Of a stretch of DNA of 64,000 nt, positions 12,301-23,625 are shown in pieces. How positions within the stretch are numbered: the first letter of the stretch is position 1; each line of letters starts with the position of its first letter. The stretch lies in assembly GCA_032173965.1 (NCBI GenBank), contig JAVUNC010000019.1:17972234-18036233 (forward strand). Reading direction: 5' to 3'. The notes under the pieces are model-generated. The model was not told where the DNA came from. It did no database searches and was given only the letters and a program-made list of their open reading frames with translations. The stretch is from Sitta carolinensis. Lineage: Eukaryota > Chordata > Aves > Passeriformes > Sittidae. Made by a program: the position numbers and the translations under genes.

Positions 12301-14418
12301 GGCTTCTGCAGGAGGAGGTAAACAACACCTCCTCCATGCAGCAATCTCTGCAAATGTCCCGACAGCGAAGCCAGCAGAGGAGTCAATAAACAACCCCCTC
12401 TTTGCCTTCCCCTCCACCCCATGATAAACTTGGGTTACTGTACACGTCACTGCTCGGGCCGTGCAGGGCTGCTGTGAATCCATTAGTAGGGCAAGGGTGA
12501 GTGACTTCTGACTTCAGCGACCCTTAAAGTTAATCCAGCATTGTAGGGGCAGAATTAAATGTGATGAGCTCAGAAAGTGTGATAAAACCAGATTTAAGTG
12601 CACAGCTGGACAGCAACCTATAAAGGCAGAATTTAAAACCGTAATAAAAACTTTGTAATCTAATTACGATGGCAGAGTTAAAGGTGAGGTATTTGCAGCA
12701 TGATTCACATGCACCATGGCTAACCTCTGACATCTTGAATATATTATGTGGTTTCTTCACTACAGGAGTAATTTTTGAGTTACTCTCTCACACTACATGG
12801 TTCCCTATGTTTTATTCTCATGCACTGTCTCCGGAGGTTTCAGGGCAGAGCAAAAGCCTCTGCTTTCCTGTACTTCTGTCTCCAGGAGTCTCAGGCTGCT
12901 CCTCCCCATGCTCTGGGCACCTGGGCAAGGCTTGCAGCAGGTGCACTACACCTCCAAAATATTGCAGCTGCTGAGAGAGTCCGAGGAGAAATGGCAGCAA
13001 GAGTGGCCATGTCTCGAGCTGGTTTTAGCCTAGCTAGATTTAATACCATTGGGAGGGAGGATGCAAAGGAAGTTAGAGCTTGGATGCAGGATACAATCCC
13101 AAGCAGTGTCGTTGTCATCCTGTCTTCCTTGCAATTGGCACCCAATTAACAGCACCACTGATAGCAGCTGTGTCTCTGATTGCAATGCTGGCTTGTCCAA
13201 ACACCAGAGGGAGGGGAAGAACCAACTTGGGAAGCCTGCCTGGCTCCTCTGGACTGCTGCCAGTGACAAGGCTTGCTTTGCCCATCTGGTTCAGAGGGCT
13301 CTCCCCAGGATGGGCACTGCCAAGTGAGACAACAACCTCAGCCCCCAGTCTGACATCTGCCAGCAGAGGGGTTCTACACCAACGCAGAGGTCTTTCCCTG
13401 GCTCTCATTAAGCATTGTCCAGCATCCCAAGAGCACTTCATCTGTGGGGAGGTGTGGTGGTGGGATTTAAACAAGTTTGCTCAAGTTGGTAACAGCTGGA
13501 CAGTAACACCTGAAGAGATCTCACTTTTTTCAGCCAGCCAATGTCAAGACAGAAGTTTCAAATTAGAAATCTACCCATGTGATAATTCTGATTTTTTTTT
13601 CTGCGTCCCAAACACCAATTTGAAAATAAAACAAAAATGCCAGAAGAAAATCTTTCTGTATAGAGTCTGTAAAGTTCTACATTGGGGGTTTTCTTGAGCT
13701 AAAATTACTTGATGGCATTTCTGAAATCAAGTTTCATTCTTTTTGAATTTAGCTGAAAAGCATTCTTTTAAGTCTGATCAGCACCAGCTATAGGCCTATA
13801 GCATAATGCTCATGGAGGGGGTTGAAGACAGCCTTGTCTGTAGAATCAGCATCCCAAAATAAACTATATCCTCCCTCAAGGCAGTGTGAACCCAGCTGAT
13901 CAATCTTCACAAATGTTGTTCTTAAACTGATGAAATATTTCCCATGTTTGTGAAAACAAACTGAAATAGACCTGTTGCTTAGGTTTCCCCAGTGAGTAAT
14001 CCAGTAGTATTTTTCCTCAAGGAAATTAATATTTTTTCAGGATACTGTGTTTGAGAACATGTCTCTTTTTTGCCCTTTTATGAAGCTCAGAGGGGAACAG
14101 CAGAGCCCACAAGGACACCCTGTGAAGGGTTCAGGGTGAAGCTCTCCCAGAGGAAGAGGGGGTTGTGAGAGGCTGAAATAGGTGATTGAGATCAGCAGTG
14201 TGGAAAGAGGTGTGGAGTGCTCTTGGAAAGGGACTGCTCAAAATTTCAAGTACACCTTACCTTTGTGATCACAGGCCTATCTCAGTATTGATATTTAAGA
14301 GACAGAGAGCTGCTTTTTGCTTTAGAGAGAAAAAGATATTATGTGCATTATTGAGGTGCCATACACACTTCTGCTATTCCTGAGACAACTTAATCCCAAA
14401 CTCTCCTTCTCTTCCTAG
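9306..14418. other. Non-coding interval, no gene seen
   Basis: Several overlapping frames of 60-205 codons occur (the longest is 13080-13697, plus) in mixed frames and on both strands. None has a domain or a compatible splice structure. AT-rich stretches lie at 11750-11870 and 12010-12070, and a 9-base A run lies at 9785. A CNE-like block is listed separately at 12490-12690. Confidence 0.75.
12490..12690. promoter_or_regulatory. Candidate conserved non-coding element
   Basis: The segment from 'gcaagggtgagtgacttctg' to 'gcagagttaaagg' combines repeated 'gcagaatt(t)aaa' motifs with 'taatctaattacgatgg' and 'gtaataaaa'. This is a dense cluster of homeodomain-like cores in otherwise unique sequence. 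Function is inferred from composition alone. Confidence 0.28.
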
Positions 14419-14563
14419 GGCTGTACAACAGCTACAGGACAGGACAAAACAGCTTCTCAAACATTATCAGAGACTGCCAGAAAACACCACAACAAATGCC
14501 CCAAAACACAGGAAGGAGCCCTCCAGCTGCAGGAAGGCAGCACGAGGATCAACAGAGTCCCAG
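14419..14563 (+). other. Candidate exon, open in all three frames (unverified)
   Basis: A strong acceptor (ctctccttctcttcctag) is followed by 145 bases with no stop in any of the three plus frames, then CCCAG|gtacaa, a weak donor. In the frame that takes one base to complete a codon, the start reads AVQQLQDRTKQLLKHYQ, an amphipathic helix-like run. A polar, basic tail with an N-T-T glycosylation sequon follows. If the donor is not used, this frame ends at a TGA about 15 bases further on, so it could be a terminal exon. The triple-open state is partly explained by the low T content. The product is not recognised. Confidence 0.25.
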
Positions 14564-15399
14564 GTACAAAGAGGGTGAGAGGTGAGATCCCAGGGAGCCC
14601 AGGCCAGCAGCCACACACTACCTGCTCTGGTGGGGTTAGAAATCCCATCCTGGATGGCAGCTCCAGCTTCTACATGCTCCAGCTCCCCGGTACAGGGAGA
14701 GAGAGAATAAGGGAGCATTTAACACCCTCAGTCTGCAAGACACAGACAGGAGGTGGTAAATACCTTGATAAGGAAACTGGAGTGAAAATACCAGCTTTAG
14801 GCAATCCAGATTTTATCAGGGAAGTATGCAGGAATGAGTAACTGCCTGACATGCAGATGTGCCTCTGCACAGTGCCAGCAGCCTGCCAGTCCCCACATCT
14901 GGCCTCAGGCAACACACACCCATTTCCAAACCCATGTGATTTTGGGGTATATTGGGGAGGTATTTTTGCATGGGGTTCTCACTTAGGCAGCAGCAGTTCC
15001 CAAAATGAATCCACAACTCCATGCCTGAAAGACTCTCTAGAATTAGCACTGGAGACTTGTTTTTCTGCTGTAAGAAGCAGCTTGGCTTAGCTTGGAAGGC
15101 TGTTGCTCTGCTTAGCAATGACATTCATGTCACAGCATGGCAATCCATGTGTGCCGGTTGAAAACAAGGTCCTGGAATCCAAGGGCTCGGCAAAGTGATA
15201 AAAAAAGTAATCCTGTATATTGCTCCATGGATGGATGGTGGCTCATGGACTGTTGCTGTCACTGTCACTGTGGGACCAAGAGGAGACTTGTGCCCAGTCC
15301 CATAATTGTCTGCAATGCGAGTTATAAATTTGGTGGGAACGGATGGAAACTGAAGTGCTGTGAACTGGCACAACACATAAATTCACACCTGAGGAGATA
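14564..15399. other. Non-coding interval, no gene seen
   Basis: Frames of up to 102 codons overlap on both strands without coding character. No repeat family is recognised before the CR1 copy that follows. Confidence 0.75.
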
Positions 15400-15585
15400 T
15401 GGGGATGGTGGGGAAAGAACCCCAGGGAAGTTGTAACAACACCAAGCCTGTCCCAGTTCAAGGAGTGTCTGGATGATGCTTTTTGTTGTATGGTTTTATT
15501 TTAAATAGTCCTGTGAGGTGGTGGGCAGTTGGACTCGATGAACTTTATGGGCCCTGCCCAACATAAGATATTCTGTGGTGTGATA
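15400..15585 (+). mobile_element. CR1 LINE 3' end, plus strand
   Basis: The sequence runs through 'ccaagcctgtcccagttcaaggagtgtctggatgatgct' and 'agttggactcgatgaactttatgggccctgccca'. It ends in a degenerate octamer tail 'gatattctgtggtgtgat'. This is the standard 3' untranslated end of an avian CR1 retrotransposon. Only the end is present because CR1 copies are usually 5'-truncated on insertion. The divergence is substantial, so this is an old and immobile copy. Confidence 0.85.
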
Positions 15586-16135
15586 CAGTTTGAATAATTG
15601 TTGCTTGGTCTCTTACTGTAGCCCTGGACTCCAGTACAAAACAAAGGACCTGAGTGTTGGCTGTTCTCCCTCAGACTCCAGATCTCTAGGGAACCCATTG
15701 CTTGGGTTGTCATCAACCAAGGTGGAAATGTCTGTTCAGAGAGCCTGTCCCTGCTCTGGCAATGCTCTTCAGGTGTCTTGCAGGCTTTTGGACCTTGTTG
15801 TTTGGTTTCGGCACTGATTTTTTGTTAGGTTTTCAATGAGGAGAAGACACAACCAGCCCATTACTTGGTGGGAAGTGGGGATGTGCTGGAAACCTGAATA
15901 AGGAGAGCCTGAGCCGAGCTGAAATGATAAGGGGCTGGGGCAGCACTCATCACTGTGCCACACCAGGGGATTGGCTGCCAAAGGGGCACAGACAGTCTCC
16001 TTCTTGGGGTAGTGCTTAGTGGGACTAATGACAACCATAAGTAGGAAAAATATGGACACTATTGGAGAAGGAGGCCCAGAAATGGATAAAGAATAAATTG
16101 GCTGTGCTGTGTACAGAGAGGGCCAAACAGATGTT
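15586..16135. other. Non-coding interval, no gene seen
   Basis: Unique sequence between a CR1 end and a palindromic relic. The minus frame 15769-16155 (128 codons) overlaps the palindromic repeat that follows and has no domain. Confidence 0.75.
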
Positions 16136-16206
16136 GGGCCTGATCCAGAGCCCATTGAGTTAATGGAAAGGCTCCCTTTGGTTTCATTGGACGCTGTCTC
16201 AGACCC
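16136..16206. repeat. Palindromic ancient amniote repeat (MITE-like)
   Basis: The left arm 'gggcctgatccagagcccattgagttaatgg' and the right arm ending 'cattggacgctgtctcagaccc' are imperfect reverse complements around a short centre. The wording 'gggcctgatcc-agcccattga-gt-aatgg' matches a palindromic family I recall as common in turtle, crocodilian and bird genomes. It is non-autonomous, with no coding capacity. The palindrome is seen in the sequence; the family link is from memory. Confidence 0.65.
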
Positions 16207-18849
16207 ATTCCAGCTTCACAGGAAGCAGTGGAGACCAAGAGCAATAACTCGTGGTGGCTGGAGTGCTGTGAGTTGCAGAGGTGTGGCCAGGGGGGTTCAT
16301 GCTGAAAACAGATGGGTCTGACAGACTGGTCCCTTTGGGCTGGGTCACCCTTCTGCCTGCTCCCCCCACCCAGCCATGAACAGCCTCATGAGGGTTTGGT
16401 CTTCTGGCCAACATTTTGGCATAATTCTGAGCAAAACTGGCTTTTCTGCCTTCTGATGCATCCTCCTACTGAAGGAGGTTTCAGTGCGATCTCGTGGTGG
16501 CCCAGGATTTAGAAACCAGAGATTTGAGCCATCCACAGAGAAGGAGGAAAGGAGGTCTGCTGAGAACTTTTGACCAGTGAGGAATTTTGTTGTGGACCAG
16601 CAAAAAAAAAAATAATATAAAGCAGGTGTTTCTGCAATTGTGAGACATTTGTAAAGCCAATGTGTCCAACAAGTCTCCCACTCACATTCTGGTCCATGTG
16701 ACATGGCAAGGTCTGACACGGAGGACCGCAAATAGAAAACATCTCTCTGTACTAGTTGGCGTGCACCAGGGCCTCCCTCCCTTTCTGCTCTCTGCTTTTC
16801 TGTTTATTTAGGTGTGTGTCTTTGTTTCTGTTTTTACATTTAGCATGAGTGGAGAGGAAGTGGGATTTCATACGGCTTAGGAGGCTGGAGCTCACCACAC
16901 TTTGGAGCATGGGCCTTTATTTGTCCTCACCCTGCAGGTGTGAGCGTTCGCAGGCCAGACCCTCGCTGGTATGAACTGCCCCAGGCTCCACGAGAGCTCC
17001 CTGCTCTGAGCCAGCCCATCTGAGCAGCCTCCTGGGATCCAGAGATGCAGGCACAGGCCATGCTGAGGCCAGGCTGGGCTCATGGTTAGCAGTGGGAACT
17101 GGAAGCTGAGCAGAATCCTTTTTCTCCAGGTGATGGTACCAGGAGGAATGCATCAACCACGGCGTGCAAAGATGCCTCAACAAACAGCAGATGCTGTTTT
17201 GTTCAGGGTTGTGAATTTACTGGAAATGTAATTTGGGGAATACTTTCATTTACTTGAATTTAGGCCATCTTGGAGAGGGGCAAGGAAGAAAGTTTTAAGG
17301 GTAAGTTCAGAGCTCCTCTTAGGACTCCCTTCCCCTCTACAGTTATTTTCCTGCCCACACGTGTACACACAACACCAGGGCAAACCATGTTTTGGGCTGA
17401 GCTGTATTTCAGGTACTTAACAGGTTTAAATCATGACCCTGCAACACCCAATCTCCAAAACAGAATCTCTTACTCTTATTGACAGTAGTGCACCTCTAGA
17501 CCTGTTTAAAAAGAAGCTGATACCAAGAGAAGTCACTGAACTTCCTGAGTGAGGTGAGGTCAATTTAGGGCTGGATGAATTGCCTGGCAGGAAGGTTGTG
17601 TGGAAGTTTGGCTATCCCACTGTAACACAGCAGAAGGAGAACGCCCCAGCCCTGACTTCCAATCCTCTTTTTAACATGCTGGCTTGTTTACATTTGGGTG
17701 GTAGATGGGTGGAGCCATTACTCCAATTTTTTGGCTCATATCTGTCCATTTGGATGTCAATGTAAACTGATGCAATTAATAATCATGGCCTGCTATTGGA
17801 AATGATTAGTCTGTTCATTTTCCATAAATATTGGCTGGCTGGCTTCACCTGGCAGAGGCTGGGAATTGTCATGGCAGAGATGAAGGCCCAGAGAATATGG
17901 GGATTCATAACTCCATGAGAGTTATGGTGTTTTCCAGTCTAACAAGACTATTGGATTTAGTCATAATCAGGATACTGGACTGGGATTCAGGGAGCAATAG
18001 AGAAAGTGCAGGTATTTCAAAGCAAGTGCTGTTTTAGTCAGAAAGTGAATTTCTCATTAAAAAAAGCCCCAAACTAATGGGGAAACTTTTAAATGTCAGG
18101 GAAAACTTGAAAAATATCCAGGCTTTCTAATTAAATAGTACTTCCCATTCCTACATGTCCAGCATGGCAGCCTTTGCTCTTCTACACTGACCAGCTCCAG
18201 CGGGCAGAACCACATGTAAAATGTAGCCATGTTTGAACTTCAGGGCTATTTATTCTACAAATGGGCTCCAATTCCAAATAACACTGATGCCAACCAGGTT
18301 TTTTCTCCCCAGGACTCAGGCATACAACACACTTTCCGCTTTTGGAGCTCATCATTCCATAACTCCAGAAATTGCAATATAAACCTTGGCTACTATACAC
18401 ACTTCAACTTGAAAACACAGCAGAGATCTGGGATTTTAATTCAAGCAAATTTGAGAGTGGATTAGAAATAGGATCCAGATGCATCTCTAATAGTGAAAAG
18501 AAAAATTAGCTGAACATTGGAGCTGAAATGAACTCTGTCTCTCTCTCAGTTTTTTTCCTCCCTTTTGCTTTGTAAGAGGAATTGCATAGACCTAAAGCAC
18601 CATAATTAAATTGTCATTTGTTCCTTGCCTTGGTAGAAGCTCTGCCCAGCTGAGCACATCTCACTTCCCATCCTGGGCATTTACCTATAGAAGGGGTCTG
18701 GGATGGGGGGGGGCAGTTTCTTCCTTGTTTTAAGAAATTAGGAATCAGAGGCATGCAGAGCCTGTCTGGTAGAGTCTTCAGCAAGAGAGCTGCCAGGCTC
18801 TGCAGGTTATACATCATTAGCACACAGAGTGTCCAGGAGAGCCCAAAGC
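16207..18849. other. Non-coding interval, no gene seen
   Basis: A 37-base segment at 17264-17300 sits between an acceptor (ttacttgaatttag) and a strong AAGG|gtaagt donor and is open in two frames, but it is too short to judge. An A run lies at about 16602-16611 and a G run near 18705-18713. No repeat family is recognised. Confidence 0.75.
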
Positions 18850-19070
18850 TTGTGCAGGTGTGCTGGCAAATCTCGCCCCACTTCCCTCCCTCCTCCCGCC
18901 TCCCTCTGCGCCGCACTTCCAGCAAGCTGATACTTGAAACCCGATGTGGCAAAATCACCGAGAGCTGCTCTCGAGTTTGTCAGCTCCCAGCTCACCCAGC
19001 AGACGTGACTGTGAGAGGGCGCGTGGAGCCTGGAAGGGACTCGCTGGAAAAACAAAACCATCGAGTCAAA
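18850..19070. promoter_or_regulatory. Small CpG cluster
   Basis: About a dozen CpG dinucleotides fall within roughly 220 bases ('ctgcgccgcac', 'gagggcgcgtgg', 'ctcgagtttg'), against a CpG-poor background. It is below the size of a classic promoter CpG island and no gene start is attached. It may be an enhancer-like, hypomethylated patch or a GC-rich relic. Confidence 0.35.
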
Positions 19071-19166
19071 AGCTTAGTGTGTTTTTCCATGAGTGTATGA
19101 AAAAAAGTGTGAGTGTTTTTTTAAGCACTTTCAGATATTAGAAGTTTAGTGAACACAGAGACAGCC

Positions 19167-19182
19167 TTTTTTTTTTTTTTTT
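19167..19182. repeat. T16 homopolymer
   Basis: Sixteen consecutive T residues lie within a longer pyrimidine tract that continues to about 19200. There is no retroposed sequence upstream on the minus strand, so it is treated as a simple repeat. Confidence 0.9.
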
Positions 19183-19254
19183 CCCTCTTTTTTTCCTGCC
19201 CTTGAACTTTCGGAATGACTGTAGGGAATATATCCCAGGCTGTTTTCAATGACC

Positions 19255-19470
19255 CATTCACGTGATGGGTTTCTTTCAGCTTTTCCCAAAAGAGAGTGAG
19301 CTTCACTCGACTTCTGCACTGGCATTAGCTGCCATTATTTGTGCATCCTACTAAGATAATCAATAAAAGTGGATGGCATCTGAAAATAATTATACACACA
19401 TCTCTTTCCCAGCTTCCAAGATGAAGACAGAAGCTGGGAAAGGAGCCTTTGCATATTCAGCACTTGTTAA
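19255..19470. promoter_or_regulatory. Candidate conserved non-coding element with hairpin
   Basis: The block contains 'cacgtgatggg' (E-box), 'cattagctgccattatttgtgcat' and 'actaagataatcaataaaag', which resemble homeodomain and HOX/PBX-type sites. At 19404-19442 it has a perfect 13-base inverted repeat, ctttcccagcttc / gaagctgggaaag, around a 13-base spacer. Neither arm matches a known repeat I recall. Regulatory function is inferred from motif content only. Confidence 0.3.
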
Positions 19471-21782
19471 AAGAATGAAATATAGTGCTGTGTGTTATTG
19501 TTGTATCCTGAATCCTGGGCATTCAGCAGCAGTTTCTTTTGACATTGCATAGCACTCTGGCCACATGCACCTGAACACAAAGCTCATCAGCTTTCCCATC
19601 CTTCCTGACTTTGCTGGAAAAGTTGTGCTGTCTGCTTGTGTGGCACGCCAAAGGGCAAGAACTCCTGTTGGGAGAAGGATCTGGCTGGGTCAGTGACCTC
19701 TTTCTTTTAAGGGACACCAACACAGCTGCAGTTTTACTGCCAAACGTCCTGGCCCCAAACCAGCGTGTGGTGACAAGTGGGTGGCCTGTGCAAGGCATGG
19801 TGTCTCTCTGTAGTAGGGGATGAGCTTTTCCAGCCAAAATCCATGTTCAGGCCCCCAGCTAAAATGGCTCTGTCTCCACATGGCTCATGGCAGTCACCTT
19901 GAGGTGTCCATCAGGCCGTCACTGCCTACTGAAGAACCTGATTCAGGTTCTCCATCACCCGAGAGAGTCCTCCCAGCCAGGAAAGTAGTGAGTCATGTTG
20001 TATTAGAAGATATTTAATGTCTATTTTAGGAGGTTTGCAGCCTCAGCCTCCCTTCGGGCAGTGGCCAAGATGAACCATTGGCATGAACATGAACATTCCC
20101 ACTGCAGCCTCACTGAACAGCAGCAGCACTGGATGCCAGCACGGGGCCTCTGAGCCAAGCAGGTGGTAGGAAAAGGAGAGGCACAGATTTTGCCAGGGCA
20201 GGCTGTAACTGCAGGGTAAGGCTGTGTCCTTTCCCTCCTGGAGAAGCCTTGGAGAAGCTTTGTGTAGCACTGTCACAGTGGGAACTAGATTTTGACTGTG
20301 GCCCTGTTCAGGTTTAATGGTCTTTCCACAGAGTCTGTTCATGGTCTCTATTAAAGACAGGAGGAGAGGTGGGGTGGAGCAGGGATCTGTCCAAGTGTGG
20401 CAGTTCCCACATGTTTCATTTAGACCTTTCTCTCCTAGTCTGCAGAAGGAATGCCATGGCTGTACAGCCTGGAAAATCCTGTGATGCCTGCAAGAGCTGA
20501 CCACTGGGGACATCGGGAGTCTGGCAGCTGCCTCCCTGGAAAGAGCTAAGGACATCAGGCAACCTGCTGCTCCCAGCAGGTTTCCCAGGGCTATTTCACG
20601 TACATGGACAGCAGCAATGACAGGGGAGCAATTATTTTTGGCCATTACTCTGGGATCTCTGCTATCTCCTAATCTAGGCAGCAGGCAGAAGTGTTTGCTG
20701 AAGGGCTGCTCCATTGTCCATCCCCAGCTTTCCTCCATGGTGGTACATTGTTTGTGTCTGTCTAAATCCTCCTGCCAGCCCCAACAATACCTCACACAAC
20801 CCCGGTGTGTCGGGAGCTTCCAGGCTGAGGAGAAACCAAACCTGCTCAGCCCGACTCCATTTGTGGCAAAGTGTTTGTGCAGTGATTAACTCCTGCACGG
20901 ACACACACAGCCACAAATCTCCAGGTTGTCTCACAGCCTTTTCATTCAATTAAGTCTGTTGACTTAGTCTCATTTTGAGCAGTAACTGGATTTAGATAAG
21001 GCAGTGGAAAGCAAAACATCAATTGTGTGATTCCTGGCCCAGCCGGTATGTTGATCCGAAGGGAATGTTAGTGCGGGCGATAACAGAGGCAGTGCAGTGA
21101 TTAGGACAAAGTCATTTGGTGCAAAGACTTCCACAGAGCAAAAATGTTCTGTGCTCAGTGCAAGCACTGGCCTAAGGAAGCAGAGGGAGCTGCCTGCTTC
21201 CACACATTCCCTCTTTGCCTCACTCAGTGCATCTGCTGTGAACACACAGTGATGGAGAGGTCCTGGTCAGTCTGAAGGCAGGATCATGTTGGGCTCAGAA
21301 CTGGGAGATCCCACTGGGTGAGTGGGCTGCACTGGAGCCCAGCTCCCAGAACCATAACTGCTGCAAAGTGCTACAGGGATGTAACCATTTGGGATCCAGC
21401 CAGCTACTCTTTGTCAGAAAGAGACTAGAGTTATTCTGGGATAATTCCTCCCCACAAGCTGTAGGGCATGAGTTTACAGGCAGTTCCCTAGGGGCTTGAT
21501 TTGCCCAACATCCCTGGGAAGAGGAGATTCAGGTGACACACCCTTCAGCATCCACTCCTTAGAGTACAGGTGGATCCTCTAGATACAATAACTGCTGTCT
21601 CCCTGTATAAGCAAGAGGTAAGAAAGCTCTCCTATTTGCAAGCAAACATTTTTGTGATGCACTGCTGTGTCTGTTACTGCTTTCAGGCTGTAATCAGAAA
21701 ATATGTCAGGGAGATATCCACTGTTCTATGTTTGTCAAAAGCACACTTCTATGCGTGACCTTTTTGGTCACTTTGTTTCCAG
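19471..21782. other. Non-coding interval, no gene seen
   Basis: It contains the longest open frame of the window (20043-20795, minus, 250 codons). That frame shows no domain or repeat pattern and overlaps other long frames on both strands, so it is taken as spurious. No repeat family is recognised. Confidence 0.75.
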
Positions 21783-21900
21783 GTAACTGTTAAGCTGATG
21801 GGAAGCATAGGGCATTCCTGACATCCTGCAGATCTTCAGCACGGACCATGGAAGAAGAGTGCAGAAAAAGACACTACTTCCTACTTAAGCTGAGGATAAG
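21783..21900 (+). other. Candidate exon with well-placed ATG (unverified)
   Basis: An acceptor (tggtcactttgtttccag) and an AAG|gtatgc donor bound 118 bases. All frames carry stops in the first half. At 21848 an ATG in ideal context (ACCATGG) opens a frame that reaches the donor with two spare bases, beginning MEEECRKRHYFLLK. That shape would fit an exon with 5' untranslated sequence plus a start codon. The product is not recognised and there is no promoter evidence, so a chance occurrence is likely. Confidence 0.15.
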
Positions 21901-23329
21901 GTATGCCATTGGAACATAGCAAATTTATCACTGACTTTCTTGTTTTCTCAAGATGGAGAGGATTTCTTCCTTTGATTCTCATTTTTGTCTTTTTGTGATA
22001 CAAAATCTGTGACGTAAAGAGATCGTTCTAGCTGGTTGCACTGTGAGAACTCCTGGTGGCCATTGAAAGTGTACAATACATTTCTGGTGGTTCACAAATG
22101 ATGGGCTGTGTGCAGCCTCACTGAACCTGTTCCTCTGAACAGCACAGCTCACCACTGCAGGAACAGGTGAATGTGTTACCTCAAAGGATTTTCTTCCCAT
22201 TCCTCCCACCTGCTTCCCTATTGGGCCATGCAGCACTTCTCATAGAGGTGATGCTGGCAGCAATGGAAACCCAGTGGTTTTGAGAGAATTTCTGAGCCAA
22301 GGGGCAGTGATGCTTCACATCTTTACTCCTGTGTGTTTAGTGCACTCAGCCACTCAGTATTTCCATCAGTGATTTGGGCCACACATGTCCAGCACATGGC
22401 TCTGCCCTGGCACGCTTTGCAGCTCCTGGGCTGTGTGTACACACACACAAACACTTAATTGTTGGCAACTTCACATATATTAAACTTCTTCTGGTAGCGA
22501 TGAGAGATGGCATCCTCCCAGAGTTTTGCATGAGCTAATCGTCCCTTTGTGTGAAAGTGTAGGTGGGGACTCTTCTAACAATACAAAGTTGGTTAGCTCA
22601 TCACCTTGGCTTTAGGGGCATACTGATGTGCCCATCCTGCTTTCAGAGCCATGAATAATCCAGCTTTGCTGCTGTCCTCTTGTAAAAAAAGAGAGAGTGT
22701 AGTTTCAGGGCTTGGTGCTCAAGCCTGTTTCTCAGTACAGGGGATGAACAGGGATTCACCTGTTATTCACTGGTATCACTCTTGGCTTCAATCTTCTTTG
22801 GACTGCTCTTGGTATCAGAAATGATACCTATCAGTATAATTGCTGTTTTTCAGCCATCAGTTGGAATAACACCCTTGAGGATTAGGCAGGCATGATTCAC
22901 TATCAAAATGAGAGGACCATCCACAGAAGTCTGTGCTGCTCACAGTTCATTTAAACCTCTGTTAACTGTCTGGGCAGTGGAGGAGTAGGTTAAACCAGCA
23001 AAATAGGCTGGAAGACCCCAACTTTGGGAGGAGGATTGATCTTAAATGTTCACGAATACACTTTAGAAATAACCTTAGGTGAAAAAATGGAAGTGCATAA
23101 TAAAAATACACATAAGGAATCAGGTCAAGGTCCTGGCACTATGCCAGGGGTGCTGGTAGAGGACGAGCTCCAGTCTAAGTCTACCATGTGATGCTGCGGC
23201 CAGAAAGATACTTGGTATTGGAAGGGATATAAGAGCACCCTCTGTATGGAGGTCCTCGTGGTGCTGGAGAGGCCCAGGCCTCAGATCCACACTCCAGACT
23301 TCAAATAAAGATGCAAACTCCAGAGGAAG
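21901..23329. other. Non-coding interval, no gene seen
   Basis: It contains a short TG/CA-type alternating run at 22431-22452 and otherwise unique sequence. No frame above 85 codons has any coding feature. Confidence 0.75.
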
Positions 23330-23625
23330 TCTGGAGGAGGGCAGCAGGGCTGATAAGAGGTTTCACAAAACATGACCTGTAAGGAATTATTTTTAAATTG
23401 GATTTGTTTAGTCTAGAAAAAACTGAGGACAGCTGTGAGAGGCTTCACTTGTGGAGACAGTAGCTGAAAGGGGTTTGGTAAAAGAGTGCAGTGGTCATGG
23501 GTCTATTTGCATGGGGAAGGACAAGAAGAGGTGTGAGTTGAGGAAAGCTGTTACCATAAAGAGCAGGAGATGCTGGAACTGATGCTGCAGAGATCTCCAT
23601 CTCTGGGAGTTAAGAGTTTAAATTA
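23330..23625 (+). mobile_element. Old CR1 LINE fragment, plus strand
   Basis: The recognisable CR1 path is 'ggatttgtttagtctagaaaaaactgaggac' (consensus 'ctgttcagcctggagaagagaagactgagggg'), then 'ggacaagaagaggtgtgag', then 'ttaccataaagagcaggagatgctggaactgatgctgcagagatctccatctctgggag'. These blocks are collinear with CR1 consensus sequence just upstream of its tail. The copy is strongly diverged with small deletions and has no terminal octamers, so both ends are approximate. Confidence 0.75.

Noticed and set aside
13080..13697. 205-codon plus-strand open frame
   Set aside because: No domain, and it shares the stretch with several unrelated frames on both strands.
19404..19442. Hairpin considered as a microRNA precursor
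   Set aside because: The stem is only 13 pairs, too short for a precursor of about 60-80 bases, and the flanks do not extend the pairing.
20043..20795. 250-codon open frame on the minus strand, the longest in the window
   Set aside because: No domain, no signal or membrane pattern, no splice context, and other long frames overlap it on both strands. It looks like a chance frame.
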